This document shows positions 1-8,145 of a DNA stretch of 64,000 bases, piece after piece. The position numbers were made by a program, and so were the translations under genes. Positions within the stretch are counted from its first letter, which is position 1. Each line of letters begins with the position of its first letter. Source of the DNA: an uncultured Dongia sp. (GTDB taxonomy: Bacteria > Pseudomonadota > Alphaproteobacteria > Dongiales > Dongiaceae); NCBI RefSeq assembly GCF_936916975.1, contig NZ_CAKZGO010000023.1, positions 177,184-241,183 on the forward strand, in the 5' to 3' direction. The notes below the pieces were generated by a model. The model had not been told where the DNA came from. It did no database searches and was given only the letters and a program-made list of their open reading frames with translations.

Positions 1-369
1 GAACAAATTGCCGCGTTGCCCCAGCAACGCGAGCAGGCGATGTACCTCAACCGACTCACCCGATTGCGAGGTAACGATGACGACAGAATTGCCAAGGTCG
101 AGCGGCGCATAAAGCTGCTCCGACAGCGGCAACGTGATGGCGTTGATGCCTAACGCACGATAAGTCGGCTCCACCATGCGGTTGACGGCATGGGAGGCAC
201 CCATGCCGAGCAGGACGAGATCGCGATTGTTGCGGAGTGCTTTGGCGATCGTCGCCGCGATCTCGGCATTGCCGTGATAGGACTGGGTCGCATCCTGATG
301 CTGGCGCGCCATTTCGATCTGCAGTGCCGCCAGCCCGGGCGGCACGGTACGCGTGGTCATGGAACTCAT
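1..369 (-). CDS. SIS-domain sugar-phosphate isomerase/aminotransferase-like protein (C-terminus outside window)
   Basis: Only the first 123 codons are inside the window; the gene runs off the left edge. The reading frame shows a short N-terminal lead, then LVLLGMGASHAVNRM and, further on, VVIVTSQSGESVEV. These fit the two phosphosugar-binding loops of a SIS domain, the second being the SQSGES signature of GlmS/AgaS-type proteins. The ATG at 369 overlaps the TGA of the upstream permease gene and is preceded by GAAAGGATG, so the genes are translationally coupled; ATG 360 is a second in-frame option. Sitting last in a sugar ABC transporter operon beside a ROK regulator, it probably isomerises or deaminates the imported (amino)sugar phosphate. 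Substrate is not visible. Confidence 0.8.
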   Translation of the reverse strand, partial: MSSMTTRTVPPGLAALQIEMARQHQDATQSYHGNAEIAATIAKALRNNRDLVLLGMGASHAVNRMVEPTYRALGINAITLPLSEQLYAPLDLGNSVVIVTSQSGESVEVHRLLALLGQRGNLF

Positions 370-1214
370 CCTTTCACGCCGCCGGCAGTGAGGCCGGAGA
401 CGAGCGATTTTTGCAGGAAGAAGCCGATCAGCACCGGCGGCAGGGACGCCAGTACGCCAGCCGTAGCGATGAGGCCGTAATCGGCCACGCGCCCACCGGC
501 CAGATCGGCAATGAAGACAGGCAGGGTCTTCGAATCCTTCGCCGTGAACAGCAGGGCATAGAAGAATTCGTCCCAGGCCAGCAGGAAGGCGAACAGTCCC
601 GCCGTCGTCAGCGCAGGTGCCGCGAGCGGCAGGGTCACGCGCCGCAGGATCTGGTCGAGCCGCGCCCCATCGATCATCGCCGCCTTCTCGATCTCGACCG
701 GCACGTGATCAAAGTTGCTCTTGAGCAGCCAGGTGGTGAAGGGCGCCAGAATGCTGAGATAGACGATGGCAAGGCTGAAGACCGAATTGAGAGCCCCCAG
801 TGCGCTCAGCGCGAAATAGATCGGCACCACCAGCGCGACCGGTGGCAGCATGTAGGTGGCGATGATCCCATAGAGCGAGACATCCAGCTTGCCGTCCGCG
901 CGCGAGACCGACCAGGCTGCCGGTATGGCAACCGCAAGGGCCGCGATCGTCGCCATGCCCGCCACCAGCAGACTGTTGCGCATCGCCTGCAGGAAGGCAG
1001 CCCCCACACTGTTGGCGACCGTCGAGGTCAATTCGCCGTAGCGATGGAGATCGAGCGTCTGCGGCAGCCAGCGGAGCGGCACAGTGGTGAGGTCGTTGGT
1101 GTCGCTGATGCTCATGATCACCAGCCAGAGCAGCGGCGCCACGATGAAGATGCCGAGCACGATGGCGTTGGCATAAAGGAAGATGCTGAAGGGCAGGCTG
1201 CGGCGTTCCATCAT
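366..1214 (-). CDS. Carbohydrate ABC transporter permease (MalG/UgpE type)
   Basis: A 282-residue inner-membrane protein with about six hydrophobic segments. The permease EAA loop is seen around EKAAMIDGARLDQILRRVTLP, the site that docks to the ATPase. Length and the single TM segment near the N-terminus (FSIFLYANAIVLGIFIVAPLLW) match the second permease of CUT1 family sugar importers. An upstream in-frame extension exists, but the ATG at 1214 follows the upstream gene's TGA (1216-1218) by one base and fits the family length, so I chose it. It pairs with the permease at 1216-2100; no ATPase gene is visible in this operon, so it may lie beyond the left edge or be shared. Confidence 0.9.
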   Translation of the reverse strand: MMERRSLPFSIFLYANAIVLGIFIVAPLLWLVIMSISDTNDLTTVPLRWLPQTLDLHRYGELTSTVANSVGAAFLQAMRNSLLVAGMATIAALAVAIPAAWSVSRADGKLDVSLYGIIATYMLPPVALVVPIYFALSALGALNSVFSLAIVYLSILAPFTTWLLKSNFDHVPVEIEKAAMIDGARLDQILRRVTLPLAAPALTTAGLFAFLLAWDEFFYALLFTAKDSKTLPVFIADLAGGRVADYGLIATAGVLASLPPVLIGFFLQKSLVSGLTAGGVKG

Positions 1215-1215
1215 C

Positions 1216-2100
1216 TCAGCGGAACTCCCCTTGCCGCCGTAGCAGGCCGACATAGCCGGCGATGAGCAGGGAACTGACCAGCACCATGACGAGGGCGACC
1301 GATCCGCCGAGGCCGGCCTTCTGGAAGGCGAAGGCCTGCTCATAGACCAGCATGCTCACCGTCTTGGTGCTGTTGGCGGGACCACCGCGCGTCATCACCC
1401 AGATGATGTCGAACACCTTGAAGGCTTCGATGATGCGCAACACGATGGCAACGGTGAGCGGCCCGATGAGGAAGGGCAGCACCACGGCGCGGAAGCGCGA
1501 CCAGGGCCCGGCGCCATCCATGACCGCCGCCGCCCGCAATTCGCGCGGCACAGACTGTAACGCGGCGAGGGCGATCAACGTCACCAGGGGGAAGTTCTTC
1601 CACACATCGGCAAGGCAGATGGCATAGAGAGCCGAGCTCGGTTCACCCAGCCAGGACCGATAGGCATCGATGAGCCCCAGCTGCGTCAGCATCGCGTTGA
1701 ATGCGCCGAAATCGGGATTGTAGATCAGGCGCCACATGGTCGCGTTGACGACCGTGGGCAGCGCCCAGGGCAGGATCATCAGAGCCCGCAGTAGGTTCCG
1801 GCCGACGAATTGCTGATCGAGCAACAGGGCTGCAGCCAAGCCGATCACGAATTCGGCGCTGACGGAAACCAGCACGAATTTGATGGTGGTCCACACCACG
1901 CTGTAGAAGGCGGCGCTGGTGAGGACGCGGCTGAAATTGTCAACGCCGACCCAATTGACGGCGCCGCCCAGCAGCTTGGCGTCCGTGAAGCTGACGCCGA
2001 TGGTCTTGGCCAAGGGCCAGCCGATGATGAAGGTCATGACGGCAAGGAGTGGCGCCAGCAACAGCCAGCTCCGCAGCGTCATCCATCTGCCCGTCATCAT
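1216..2100 (-). CDS. Carbohydrate ABC transporter permease (MalF/UgpA type)
   Basis: A 294-residue membrane protein with an N-terminal TM segment (SWLLLAPLLAVMTFIIGWPL) and about five more. The EAA loop is RAAAVMDGAGPWSRFRAVVLP. This is the first permease of a CUT1-type sugar importer and forms a heterodimer with the product of the next gene. It begins 53 bases after the end of the binding-protein gene, in the same operon on the minus strand. Confidence 0.9.
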   Translation of the reverse strand: MMTGRWMTLRSWLLLAPLLAVMTFIIGWPLAKTIGVSFTDAKLLGGAVNWVGVDNFSRVLTSAAFYSVVWTTIKFVLVSVSAEFVIGLAAALLLDQQFVGRNLLRALMILPWALPTVVNATMWRLIYNPDFGAFNAMLTQLGLIDAYRSWLGEPSSALYAICLADVWKNFPLVTLIALAALQSVPRELRAAAVMDGAGPWSRFRAVVLPFLIGPLTVAIVLRIIEAFKVFDIIWVMTRGGPANSTKTVSMLVYEQAFAFQKAGLGGSVALVMVLVSSLLIAGYVGLLRRQGEFR

Positions 2101-2153
2101 CGGCTACCCGGTCCCGTCAATCGACCGGTAGGTTGTCCCGGCCTCTTTTCAGC

Positions 2154-3419
2154 TTACAGCCCGCCGCCGGCGCTGTCGGCTGCCGTCTTGAGCGCATCAG
2201 CCGGCGACGATGTCTTGAGCAAGGCGGCATGGATCGCCTGCTGCAACGTGGTCGACAGCTGCTGATAGGTCGGTGTGGTCGGTCGCGGGAACATCAGGCC
2301 CAATGAGGTCTTCGCGGCAGCCACCAGAGCTTCCTGGCCCGTGGTCACAGCGGGTGCTGCATAGGAAGCGGCCCAGATCGGCAGGCTGAGCTTGGCGAAC
2401 TTCTCCTGCACTGGCTGCGAGGTCATGAAGGTGATGTATTTCCAGGCCTCGTCCGGGTTCTTGCTGGTGCTGGTGATGCCAAGGCCCATCGATCCGTTGA
2501 CCGCCGAGGCTTCGCTCTTGCCATCGACGCCGGGCGCCGGGACAACGCCCACCTTGCCGACGATCTTCGATTCCTTGGGATCGTTGGCCATGTTGTACAT
2601 ATAGGTCCAGTTGAGCGCGAACGCAGCCTCGCCGCTGGAGAAGACACGGCGCACGTCTTCTTCGAGATACTCCTTGGAGTTCGGGTTGCTGAGGCCCTTA
2701 TCCAACGACTCCGTCATATAGGACAACGCATCGACACCGCCGCCGGTCTGGAAGGCGGGCTTGCCGTCGGCGTCCAGGAACTGTCCGCCAAAGGCTGCGA
2801 CCAGGGTCGTGTAATCGCAGATGGCGGCTTCCGCCTGTGCCCAGCTCCAGACGATCGGGAACTCGACCAGCTTCTTTTCCTTGATGATTGCGGCTTGTTC
2901 CAACAATTCGGCCCAGGTCTTGGGCGGTGCTGCAATGCCGGCCTTCTCGAGAATCTCCGTGTTGTAGAACAGGTATTTCGTGTCGAGAATCCAGGGCATG
3001 CCATAGCGCTTGTTCTGGTATTCGACTGTGGTCCAGGCGCCGGGCAGGACGCCTTCCTTCATTTCCGGCGTGATCTTGTCAGTGACATCGACCAGCACCT
3101 TGTTCTCGGCGAACTCAGCCGGCCAGATGACGTCGAACAGCACGACGTCATAGCCGCTGCCGGCGCCTTGGGCGAGGGTCGTCTTGTCGTGCAGTCCTTC
3201 ATAGGGCACGAATTCGAGGTTGATCTTGACGCCTGGATTGGCGGCCTCGAAATCGGCGGTCATGGCGCGGACATTGTCCTCGCTATAGGCCGCCTGTGCC
3301 ATGAACAGCGCATTGAGTGTGGTGTCGGCAAGTGCGCCGAAAGACAATGACTGTGCGCCCGCCAGAATGGCGCCGCCGACGATCGCCTGCATCAGGCGTG
3401 ACCTGTAAGTGTTGGACAT
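2154..3419 (-). CDS. Sugar ABC transporter substrate-binding protein
   Basis: A 421-residue periplasmic binding protein. The first 30 or so residues are a Sec signal peptide ending near SFGALAD. The mature part has the family-1 solute-binding features: a MTADFEAANPGVKINLEFVPYEG segment near the N-terminus, GYDVVLFDVIWPAEFAENKVL, and a late MGLGITSTSKNPDEAWKYITF block typical of CUT1 binding proteins. The ATG at 3419 follows AAAGGGAGGGATTG, a strong ribosome binding site; longer upstream extensions lack one. It is the first gene of the minus-strand transporter operon and is divergent from the ROK regulator, which probably controls it. Ligand unknown; an aminosugar is my guess from the ROK and SIS neighbours. 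Confidence 0.88.
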   Translation of the reverse strand: MSNTYRSRLMQAIVGGAILAGAQSLSFGALADTTLNALFMAQAAYSEDNVRAMTADFEAANPGVKINLEFVPYEGLHDKTTLAQGAGSGYDVVLFDVIWPAEFAENKVLVDVTDKITPEMKEGVLPGAWTTVEYQNKRYGMPWILDTKYLFYNTEILEKAGIAAPPKTWAELLEQAAIIKEKKLVEFPIVWSWAQAEAAICDYTTLVAAFGGQFLDADGKPAFQTGGGVDALSYMTESLDKGLSNPNSKEYLEEDVRRVFSSGEAAFALNWTYMYNMANDPKESKIVGKVGVVPAPGVDGKSEASAVNGSMGLGITSTSKNPDEAWKYITFMTSQPVQEKFAKLSLPIWAASYAAPAVTTGQEALVAAAKTSLGLMFPRPTTPTYQQLSTTLQQAIHAALLKTSSPADALKTAADSAGGGL

Positions 3420-3576
3420 CAATCCCTCCCTTTGACGCATGCCGGATGGCAGCACGGTTCCACGCTCCCTGTGGCGACGTGCGCTGCCAGCGTTGTGGCG
3501 TTGCTGCCGCGCGTGCCGTGCTGATTGGCTACTTGCACCCGCGACCGTCACCGGTGATAATAAATCAATTTGGTTG

Positions 3577-3587
3577 ACTTAATAAGT
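3577..3587. promoter_or_regulatory. Candidate operator between sugar ABC operon and ROK regulator
   Basis: ACTTAATAAGT is a perfect 5-bp inverted repeat around one central base, embedded in an AT-rich patch (about 3555-3600) that stands out in this GC-rich divergent intergenic region. It lies 158 bases upstream of the binding-protein start and 40 bases upstream of the likely ROK start. ROK repressors of the NagC/Mlc class bind AT-rich palindromes, which makes it a candidate, but the repeat is short. Confidence 0.3.
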
Positions 3588-3626
3588 TTCCGGCAAAAAT
3601 TAGACCCTGTCAATGGAGTTGGCTTG

Positions 3627-4889
3627 GTGGAGTTAGGCGGCGTGCCGAAAAAGCAGCCCATCGTGGCGACCGCCGGAACCAATCTGGGCGGCGCCAGCGC
3701 TCACAATCGTCGCGTTGTGTTTGATGCACTGCGGCTCAACGGGGCGCTGTCACGCGCCGACATTGCCCGCGCGACCCAGCTCACGCCTCAGACAGTCAGC
3801 AACATCATCGACCAGTTCACCCTGGACGGCTTGGTCGCCGCGGATGCGCCGTTGCGTGGCGCCCGCGGCCAGCCGGCAACGCCCTATCGCATTGTGCCAG
3901 GCGGGGCCTGGTCGATCGGGGTCGAGATCGATCGGCACCATGTGCTGGGCGTCGGTGTCGACCTTACCGGCACACCGCTCAGCCGCCGCCATTGCCGCCT
4001 GCCGCCCGGCGGGCCGGAGAAGGGTCTCGGCGTCGTCCTCGACCTCATTGCCGATATCCGAGCCGATCTCAAGAAGATCGCCAAAAGTCAGAAAGGCAGG
4101 AGAATGACCCTGCTGGGCCTAGGTGTCGCCATGCCGGGCCCGTTCGGCATGAATGACGAGGAGGCGGCACCGGAAGATCCAGCGCTCGATCCCTGGGTGA
4201 TGCGTGAGTGGCATAAGTTTCCGCTGATGGAGAAGCTGTCGGAGGCAACCGGCCTGGAGGCGCGTTTGCAGAATGATGCCAGCGCCGCGGCGATCGCCGA
4301 GAAGATGTACGGCGTTGCCAGCGGGCTCGACAACTTCGTCTATCTTTTTCTCGGCTACGGGCTTGGGGCCGGCATCGTTATTCAGGGGGAAATCTATGCC
4401 GGCATGGCCGGGAACGCCGGCGAGATCGGCCAGTTGCCGGCGTTCGGCGACGGGGCAGAGAAGGGTGCGCCGCGCTCGCTCGAACAATATGTCTCGATCC
4501 TCTCGCTGTGCCGCGCCCTCTCGCTTGATCCGGCCAGCGCCGATCTGTTCGAGCGATTGCAGGCGTTGAGCGATAAGGCCGACAAGCGGCTGCAGCGCTG
4601 GGCCGCACAGGCCGGCAAGCATCTGCGCCAGGCGATGCAGATTGCTGAAGCGTTGTTTGATCCGCAAACGATCGTACTGGGCGGGCAGGTGCCCACGGCT
4701 CTGCTGGCTGACATCGCCAGCCATATGGAGCCGTTCCTGCCGTCCGTCTCGGCGCGCCGAGATCGGGAACGACCAAGGTTGACCTTGGGCAGTGCCGATC
4801 TGTGGGCGGTCGCGCAAGGTGCTGCGATGGAACCGATCGCGCGAACCTTCGATCCGCAGTTCCGGGCAATCTTCAAATCGACAATCTAG
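3627..4889 (+). CDS. ROK-family transcriptional regulator (NagC/XylR/Mlc type)
   Basis: About 420 residues. The N-terminus is a winged helix-turn-helix: NRRVVFDALRLNGALSRADIARATQLTPQTVSNIIDQF. The rest is a ROK sugar-kinase-like fold with AIGVEIDRHHVLGVGVDLTG, LGLGVAMPGPFG, and GNAGEIGQLP. In NagC and Mlc the last motif normally reads GEIGH and is followed by a CxCGxxGC zinc loop; here His is Gln and the cysteines are absent, so it probably lacks the structural zinc. The start is uncertain: GTG 3627 has GGAG eight bases upstream; TTG 3570, TTG 3624 and GTG 3642 are alternatives. It likely represses the divergent sugar transporter operon. Confidence 0.85.
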   Translation: MELGGVPKKQPIVATAGTNLGGASAHNRRVVFDALRLNGALSRADIARATQLTPQTVSNIIDQFTLDGLVAADAPLRGARGQPATPYRIVPGGAWSIGVEIDRHHVLGVGVDLTGTPLSRRHCRLPPGGPEKGLGVVLDLIADIRADLKKIAKSQKGRRMTLLGLGVAMPGPFGMNDEEAAPEDPALDPWVMREWHKFPLMEKLSEATGLEARLQNDASAAAIAEKMYGVASGLDNFVYLFLGYGLGAGIVIQGEIYAGMAGNAGEIGQLPAFGDGAEKGAPRSLEQYVSILSLCRALSLDPASADLFERLQALSDKADKRLQRWAAQAGKHLRQAMQIAEALFDPQTIVLGGQVPTALLADIASHMEPFLPSVSARRDRERPRLTLGSADLWAVAQGAAMEPIARTFDPQFRAIFKSTI

Positions 4890-4940
4890 CAGCGGCTCCG
4901 GCCAGGCGCTCGACTGAGTGCCCGGCCGTTCCATTGGCCC

Positions 4941-6059
4941 CTATTGCTTCAGTGCTTTCACTTCTTCCCACAGCTTGATGTACTTCGCGTTGCGGGCGGC
5001 CTCGACGGGCTGGAACAGGATGCCATTGTCGAGATGCTTGACCGGGTCTGTGATGCCCAGTGCCGCAACCTGAGCCGGATCGGCGATGTCGAACGCCTTG
5101 CGGTTGCTGTGGCCGTAGCCATAGGATTCGATCATGAACTTGCCGGTCTCCGGCGAGAGCCAGGCATCGAGGAAGTCGTAGGCGGCGGCTTCGTCGGCCT
5201 TGCCCTTGTTGAGCAGCGTGAGACCGCAGAGCCAGGTGAAGATGCCCTCCTTCGGCTCGGCATATTTGACGGGGACGCCTTGTTCCTTGAGGCTCTTCAC
5301 GGTCTCATTCCAGGCATAGGCGGCGACGATTTCGCCCGAGGCCAAAGCCTGGTTGATTTCGGTATTGTCCTTCCACAGGAAGCGGCTATTGCGAACGATC
5401 TTCTCCAGCATCGGTCGGGTTGCTTCAAGTTCTGCATCCGTCATCTCGAAAATCTTCTGCTTGTCATACCCCAGCAGCAGGCCGACGATTTCGGCCGCCG
5501 CCTCGGTGTCCGACATCGACAGTTTGCCGGCGTAGCGATCGTCCGTGAAAATTGACCAGGATTCATTCGCCGCATAATCCGGTTCCACAAGATCGGTGCG
5601 ATAGGCGATGCCGGAATTGCCCCAATCGGCGGGTACCATCACAACGTCGCCATTCACCACCACGCCATTGCCGACCTTCAGCGGTTCGAACACATCTTTC
5701 CAATGACTGAGGCGGCCAGTGTCGATCGGTTTGGTCAGGCCCGCTTCGACGAAATAGCCGACCGAATAGGTGCAGGGATGCATGACGTCGGCGTTAAAGC
5801 CTGAGATGACTTTTTGCATGGCCTCATCTTCATTGGCGAAGATCGAGAAGGCCGGTGCCGATCCGTGTTTGTCGACATAGGGTTTGAAGAAGTCCGGCTG
5901 GTCGTAGCCGCTCCATTCCATGACGGTCAGCTGTTCCTCGGCACGCGAGCGGGTCGGCATAAGTGTCATGCCGATACCGAAAGCCGCTGCGGAACGCATG
6001 ACATCACGGCGCGAAATGCGCCCCTGCGACATGCGGTCGATGAATTTAACGCGGTTCAT
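4941..6059 (-). CDS. Polyamine-type ABC transporter substrate-binding protein (PotD/PotF-like)
   Basis: A periplasmic binding protein of 372 residues (374 from an alternative ATG at 6065). The N-terminus carries RISRRDVMRSAAAFGIGMTL, a twin-arginine motif followed by a hydrophobic stretch, so export is probably by Tat. The mature protein has LTVMEWSGYDQPDFFKPY and a VMVPADWGNSGIAYRTDLV segment, as in spermidine/putrescine-binding proteins. ATG 6059 is preferred because GGGGG lies eight bases upstream; from ATG 6065 it would be only two bases away. The gene is divergent from its cognate permease and ATPase genes (6352-9246), an uncommon split for this family, with a paired palindrome between them. 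Confidence 0.88.
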   Translation of the reverse strand: MNRVKFIDRMSQGRISRRDVMRSAAAFGIGMTLMPTRSRAEEQLTVMEWSGYDQPDFFKPYVDKHGSAPAFSIFANEDEAMQKVISGFNADVMHPCTYSVGYFVEAGLTKPIDTGRLSHWKDVFEPLKVGNGVVVNGDVVMVPADWGNSGIAYRTDLVEPDYAANESWSIFTDDRYAGKLSMSDTEAAAEIVGLLLGYDKQKIFEMTDAELEATRPMLEKIVRNSRFLWKDNTEINQALASGEIVAAYAWNETVKSLKEQGVPVKYAEPKEGIFTWLCGLTLLNKGKADEAAAYDFLDAWLSPETGKFMIESYGYGHSNRKAFDIADPAQVAALGITDPVKHLDNGILFQPVEAARNAKYIKLWEEVKALKQ

Positions 6060-6212
6060 TCCCATAGCCCCCTAGCTGATTAAGAATTGTTTATTTTGGA
6101 CCTGATCAAGACCGGCAAATTTGACGACCAGCTGTGTACGGCTGTCAACGGCCTTTCAACGCCTTTGTAATCGCTCACGAAAGGATGATGCCGCAAATGG
6201 GGACAGCGGCAG

Positions 6213-6249
6213 GAAATTCATGAATCCAGATCGCGGATTCATGAATTTC
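6213..6249. promoter_or_regulatory. Twin palindromic operator in divergent ABC transporter promoter region
   Basis: Perfect 15-bp inverted repeat: arms 6213-6227 and 6235-6249 separated by seven bases. Each arm itself contains the 10-bp palindrome ATTCATGAAT (6216-6225 and 6237-6246). The two palindromes are 21 bp apart centre to centre, two turns of the helix, so two regulator dimers would sit on the same DNA face. It lies between the start of the binding-protein gene (6059, minus) and the permease gene (6352, plus) and so could control both arms of the transport system. Regulator unknown. Confidence 0.7.
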
Positions 6250-6351
6250 GTCGCGCTTGACAGTCGCGCGGCGGGCGACTGACACTCGACCCAATGCATG
6301 GCGGTAAAGACCATGCTCCAGGGACGGTGGCGTGATTGGGAATTTCTCGGA

Positions 6352-7335
6352 ATGAGTGACGCTGCGAATAGCAGTTACGTCGCTGCGGGCGAACGCGCGA
6401 TTGCGGTCAAGGGTGGCTTGCTGGCCAAGTATCCGTGGCTGCGCGGCTACCTGCTGATGTCACCGACCTTGCTGGTGATGCTGGCGATGCTGGTGGCACC
6501 CTTAGTCGCCTTGGTTGTGCGCAGCTTCTGGACGCAAAATGTCTTCCAGATCGATACGACGTTCACATTGCGCAATTACGCCCAGATATTTGAACTGTCG
6601 GACAAGATTACCTATTGGATGAGCATTCCGTTTCCGTTCGCCAATCCGGTCTATCTGATCCTCCTCGTCAAATCGATCCTGATGTCTCTGGCGGTCACCG
6701 CCTTTGTCATGCTGCTGTCCTATCCGATGGCCTATTTCATGGCCTTTCGGGTACGCCGTCACAAATTCCTCTGGCTCATTCTGATCACGGTGCCGATCTG
6801 GACCAGCTATCTGCTGCGCGTCTTTGCCTGGAAGATCATGCTGGGCTTCAACGGGGTCATCAATTCCGGTCTGATAAAGATCGGCCTGATCGACAAGCCG
6901 CTCGATTTTCTGCTCTACAGTCCGACGGCCGTGATGCTCACTTTGGCCCATGCCTGGGTCGCCTTCGCCATCCTGCCCATCTATGTCAGCCTCGAAAAAA
7001 TCGACCGGTCATTGCTTGAGGCGGCGACCGATCTTGGCGACAAACCCTGGGAGCGGTTCTGGCATATCACCCTGCCGCTCTCGGCGCCGGGTGCCATTGC
7101 GACGGCCTTGATGGTCTTTATTCCGACAGTCGGCGATTACGTGACGCCGACTCTGGTCGGCGGATCGGGCGGCAGCATGATCGGCAACAACATCCAGATC
7201 CTGTTCGGCCGGCAGAACGACGCCCCATTGGGGTCGGCGGTTTCCGTCGTCATGATGGCCCTCATTACCGGCATCGTCTGCCTGTTCCTGTGGGCGGTCG
7301 GCTACCGCAAGATTCGCGCGCGCGAGGCGATCTGA
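6352..7335 (+). CDS. Polyamine-type ABC transporter permease (PotB/PotH-like)
   Basis: About 327 residues with six predicted TM segments beginning at GYLLMSPTLLVMLAMLVAPLV. The EAA loop reads EAATDLGDKPWERFWHITLP and is followed by VGDYVTPTLVGG, a typical PotB/PotH segment. An upstream ATG at 6298 would add 18 residues; I chose 6352 because the core begins soon after and GGGA/CGGA lies just upstream, but both are weak. First gene of a three-gene operon with the second permease (start 2 bases after its stop) and the ATPase. Confidence 0.88.
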   Translation: MSDAANSSYVAAGERAIAVKGGLLAKYPWLRGYLLMSPTLLVMLAMLVAPLVALVVRSFWTQNVFQIDTTFTLRNYAQIFELSDKITYWMSIPFPFANPVYLILLVKSILMSLAVTAFVMLLSYPMAYFMAFRVRRHKFLWLILITVPIWTSYLLRVFAWKIMLGFNGVINSGLIKIGLIDKPLDFLLYSPTAVMLTLAHAWVAFAILPIYVSLEKIDRSLLEAATDLGDKPWERFWHITLPLSAPGAIATALMVFIPTVGDYVTPTLVGGSGGSMIGNNIQILFGRQNDAPLGSAVSVVMMALITGIVCLFLWAVGYRKIRAREAI

Positions 7336-7337
7336 TC

Positions 7338-8141
7338 ATGACCAAGCGGATCGACTTTCTGCCACTCTATGCCGTCCTGTTTCTGATCTTCCTCTATGGA
7401 CCGGTGCTATTGCTGCCGCTGTTCTCGTTCAACGACGCGACCTATGCGGTCTTTCCGCTGAAGGGTTTTACGTTCAAGGCCTACCAGCAGATGGCCCAGG
7501 ACCCGTCGCTGCTGAATTCCCTCAAGAACAGCTTGATGGTCGCGACCGGTGTGGCCCTCGTCAGCACGACGTTTGGTTTGCTCGCTGCGATGGGTGTTAC
7601 CCGCTACAAAATGCCGGGGCGCGGGCCGGTCATGGGCGGCATCATGCTGCCACTGGTCGTGCCCAGCATCATCCTCTCCGTGGCGCTGCTGGTGATCGTG
7701 CGCCAGGTGTTCGATATTCCCCTGACCTTATGGACCGTGGGCGCTGGCCATGTGCTGCTCTGCGTACCGTTCTCCATGATGGTGCTGATGGCACGGCTTG
7801 AAGGTTTCGACAAAAGCCTGGAAGAGGCGTCGGGCGATCTGGGTGAAAACGGCTGGATGACGTTCTGGCGCGTGACCTTCCCACTGGCTCTGCCGGGTGT
7901 CGTCTCCAGCCTGCTCATGTCGTTCACCATCTCGCTCGACGAATATGTGATGGCTTTCTTCCTCAGTGGCCTAGACCAGACTTTGCCGATCTTCCTCTAC
8001 AGCCAGCTGCGTTTCCCGCAGCGCTTGCCGATGACCCTGGCGCTGGGCAGCACCATCCTGGTGGTGTCCACGATCATCGTCATCTTCTCGGAAATTCTGC
8101 GCCGCCGTGGCGTCCAGACAACCAAACCAAGCGGACTTTGA
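7338..8141 (+). CDS. Polyamine-type ABC transporter permease (PotC/PotI-like)
   Basis: A 267-residue inner-membrane permease with six TM segments. EEASGDLGENGWMTFWRVTFPLALPG is its EAA loop, followed by SFTISLDEYVMAFFLSG, characteristic of PotC/PotI. The ATG at 7338 follows the preceding gene's TGA by two bases, with GAGGCGATC as ribosome binding site. It dimerises with the preceding permease. Confidence 0.9.
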   Translation: MTKRIDFLPLYAVLFLIFLYGPVLLLPLFSFNDATYAVFPLKGFTFKAYQQMAQDPSLLNSLKNSLMVATGVALVSTTFGLLAAMGVTRYKMPGRGPVMGGIMLPLVVPSIILSVALLVIVRQVFDIPLTLWTVGAGHVLLCVPFSMMVLMARLEGFDKSLEEASGDLGENGWMTFWRVTFPLALPGVVSSLLMSFTISLDEYVMAFFLSGLDQTLPIFLYSQLRFPQRLPMTLALGSTILVVSTIIVIFSEILRRRGVQTTKPSGL

Positions 8142-8145
8142 CCCC

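Noticed and set aside
3570..3626. TTG at 3570 as start of the ROK regulator
   Set aside because: The extra 19 residues are not conserved-looking, there is no ribosome binding site, and it would overlap the candidate operator. GTG 3627 has GGAG at proper spacing.
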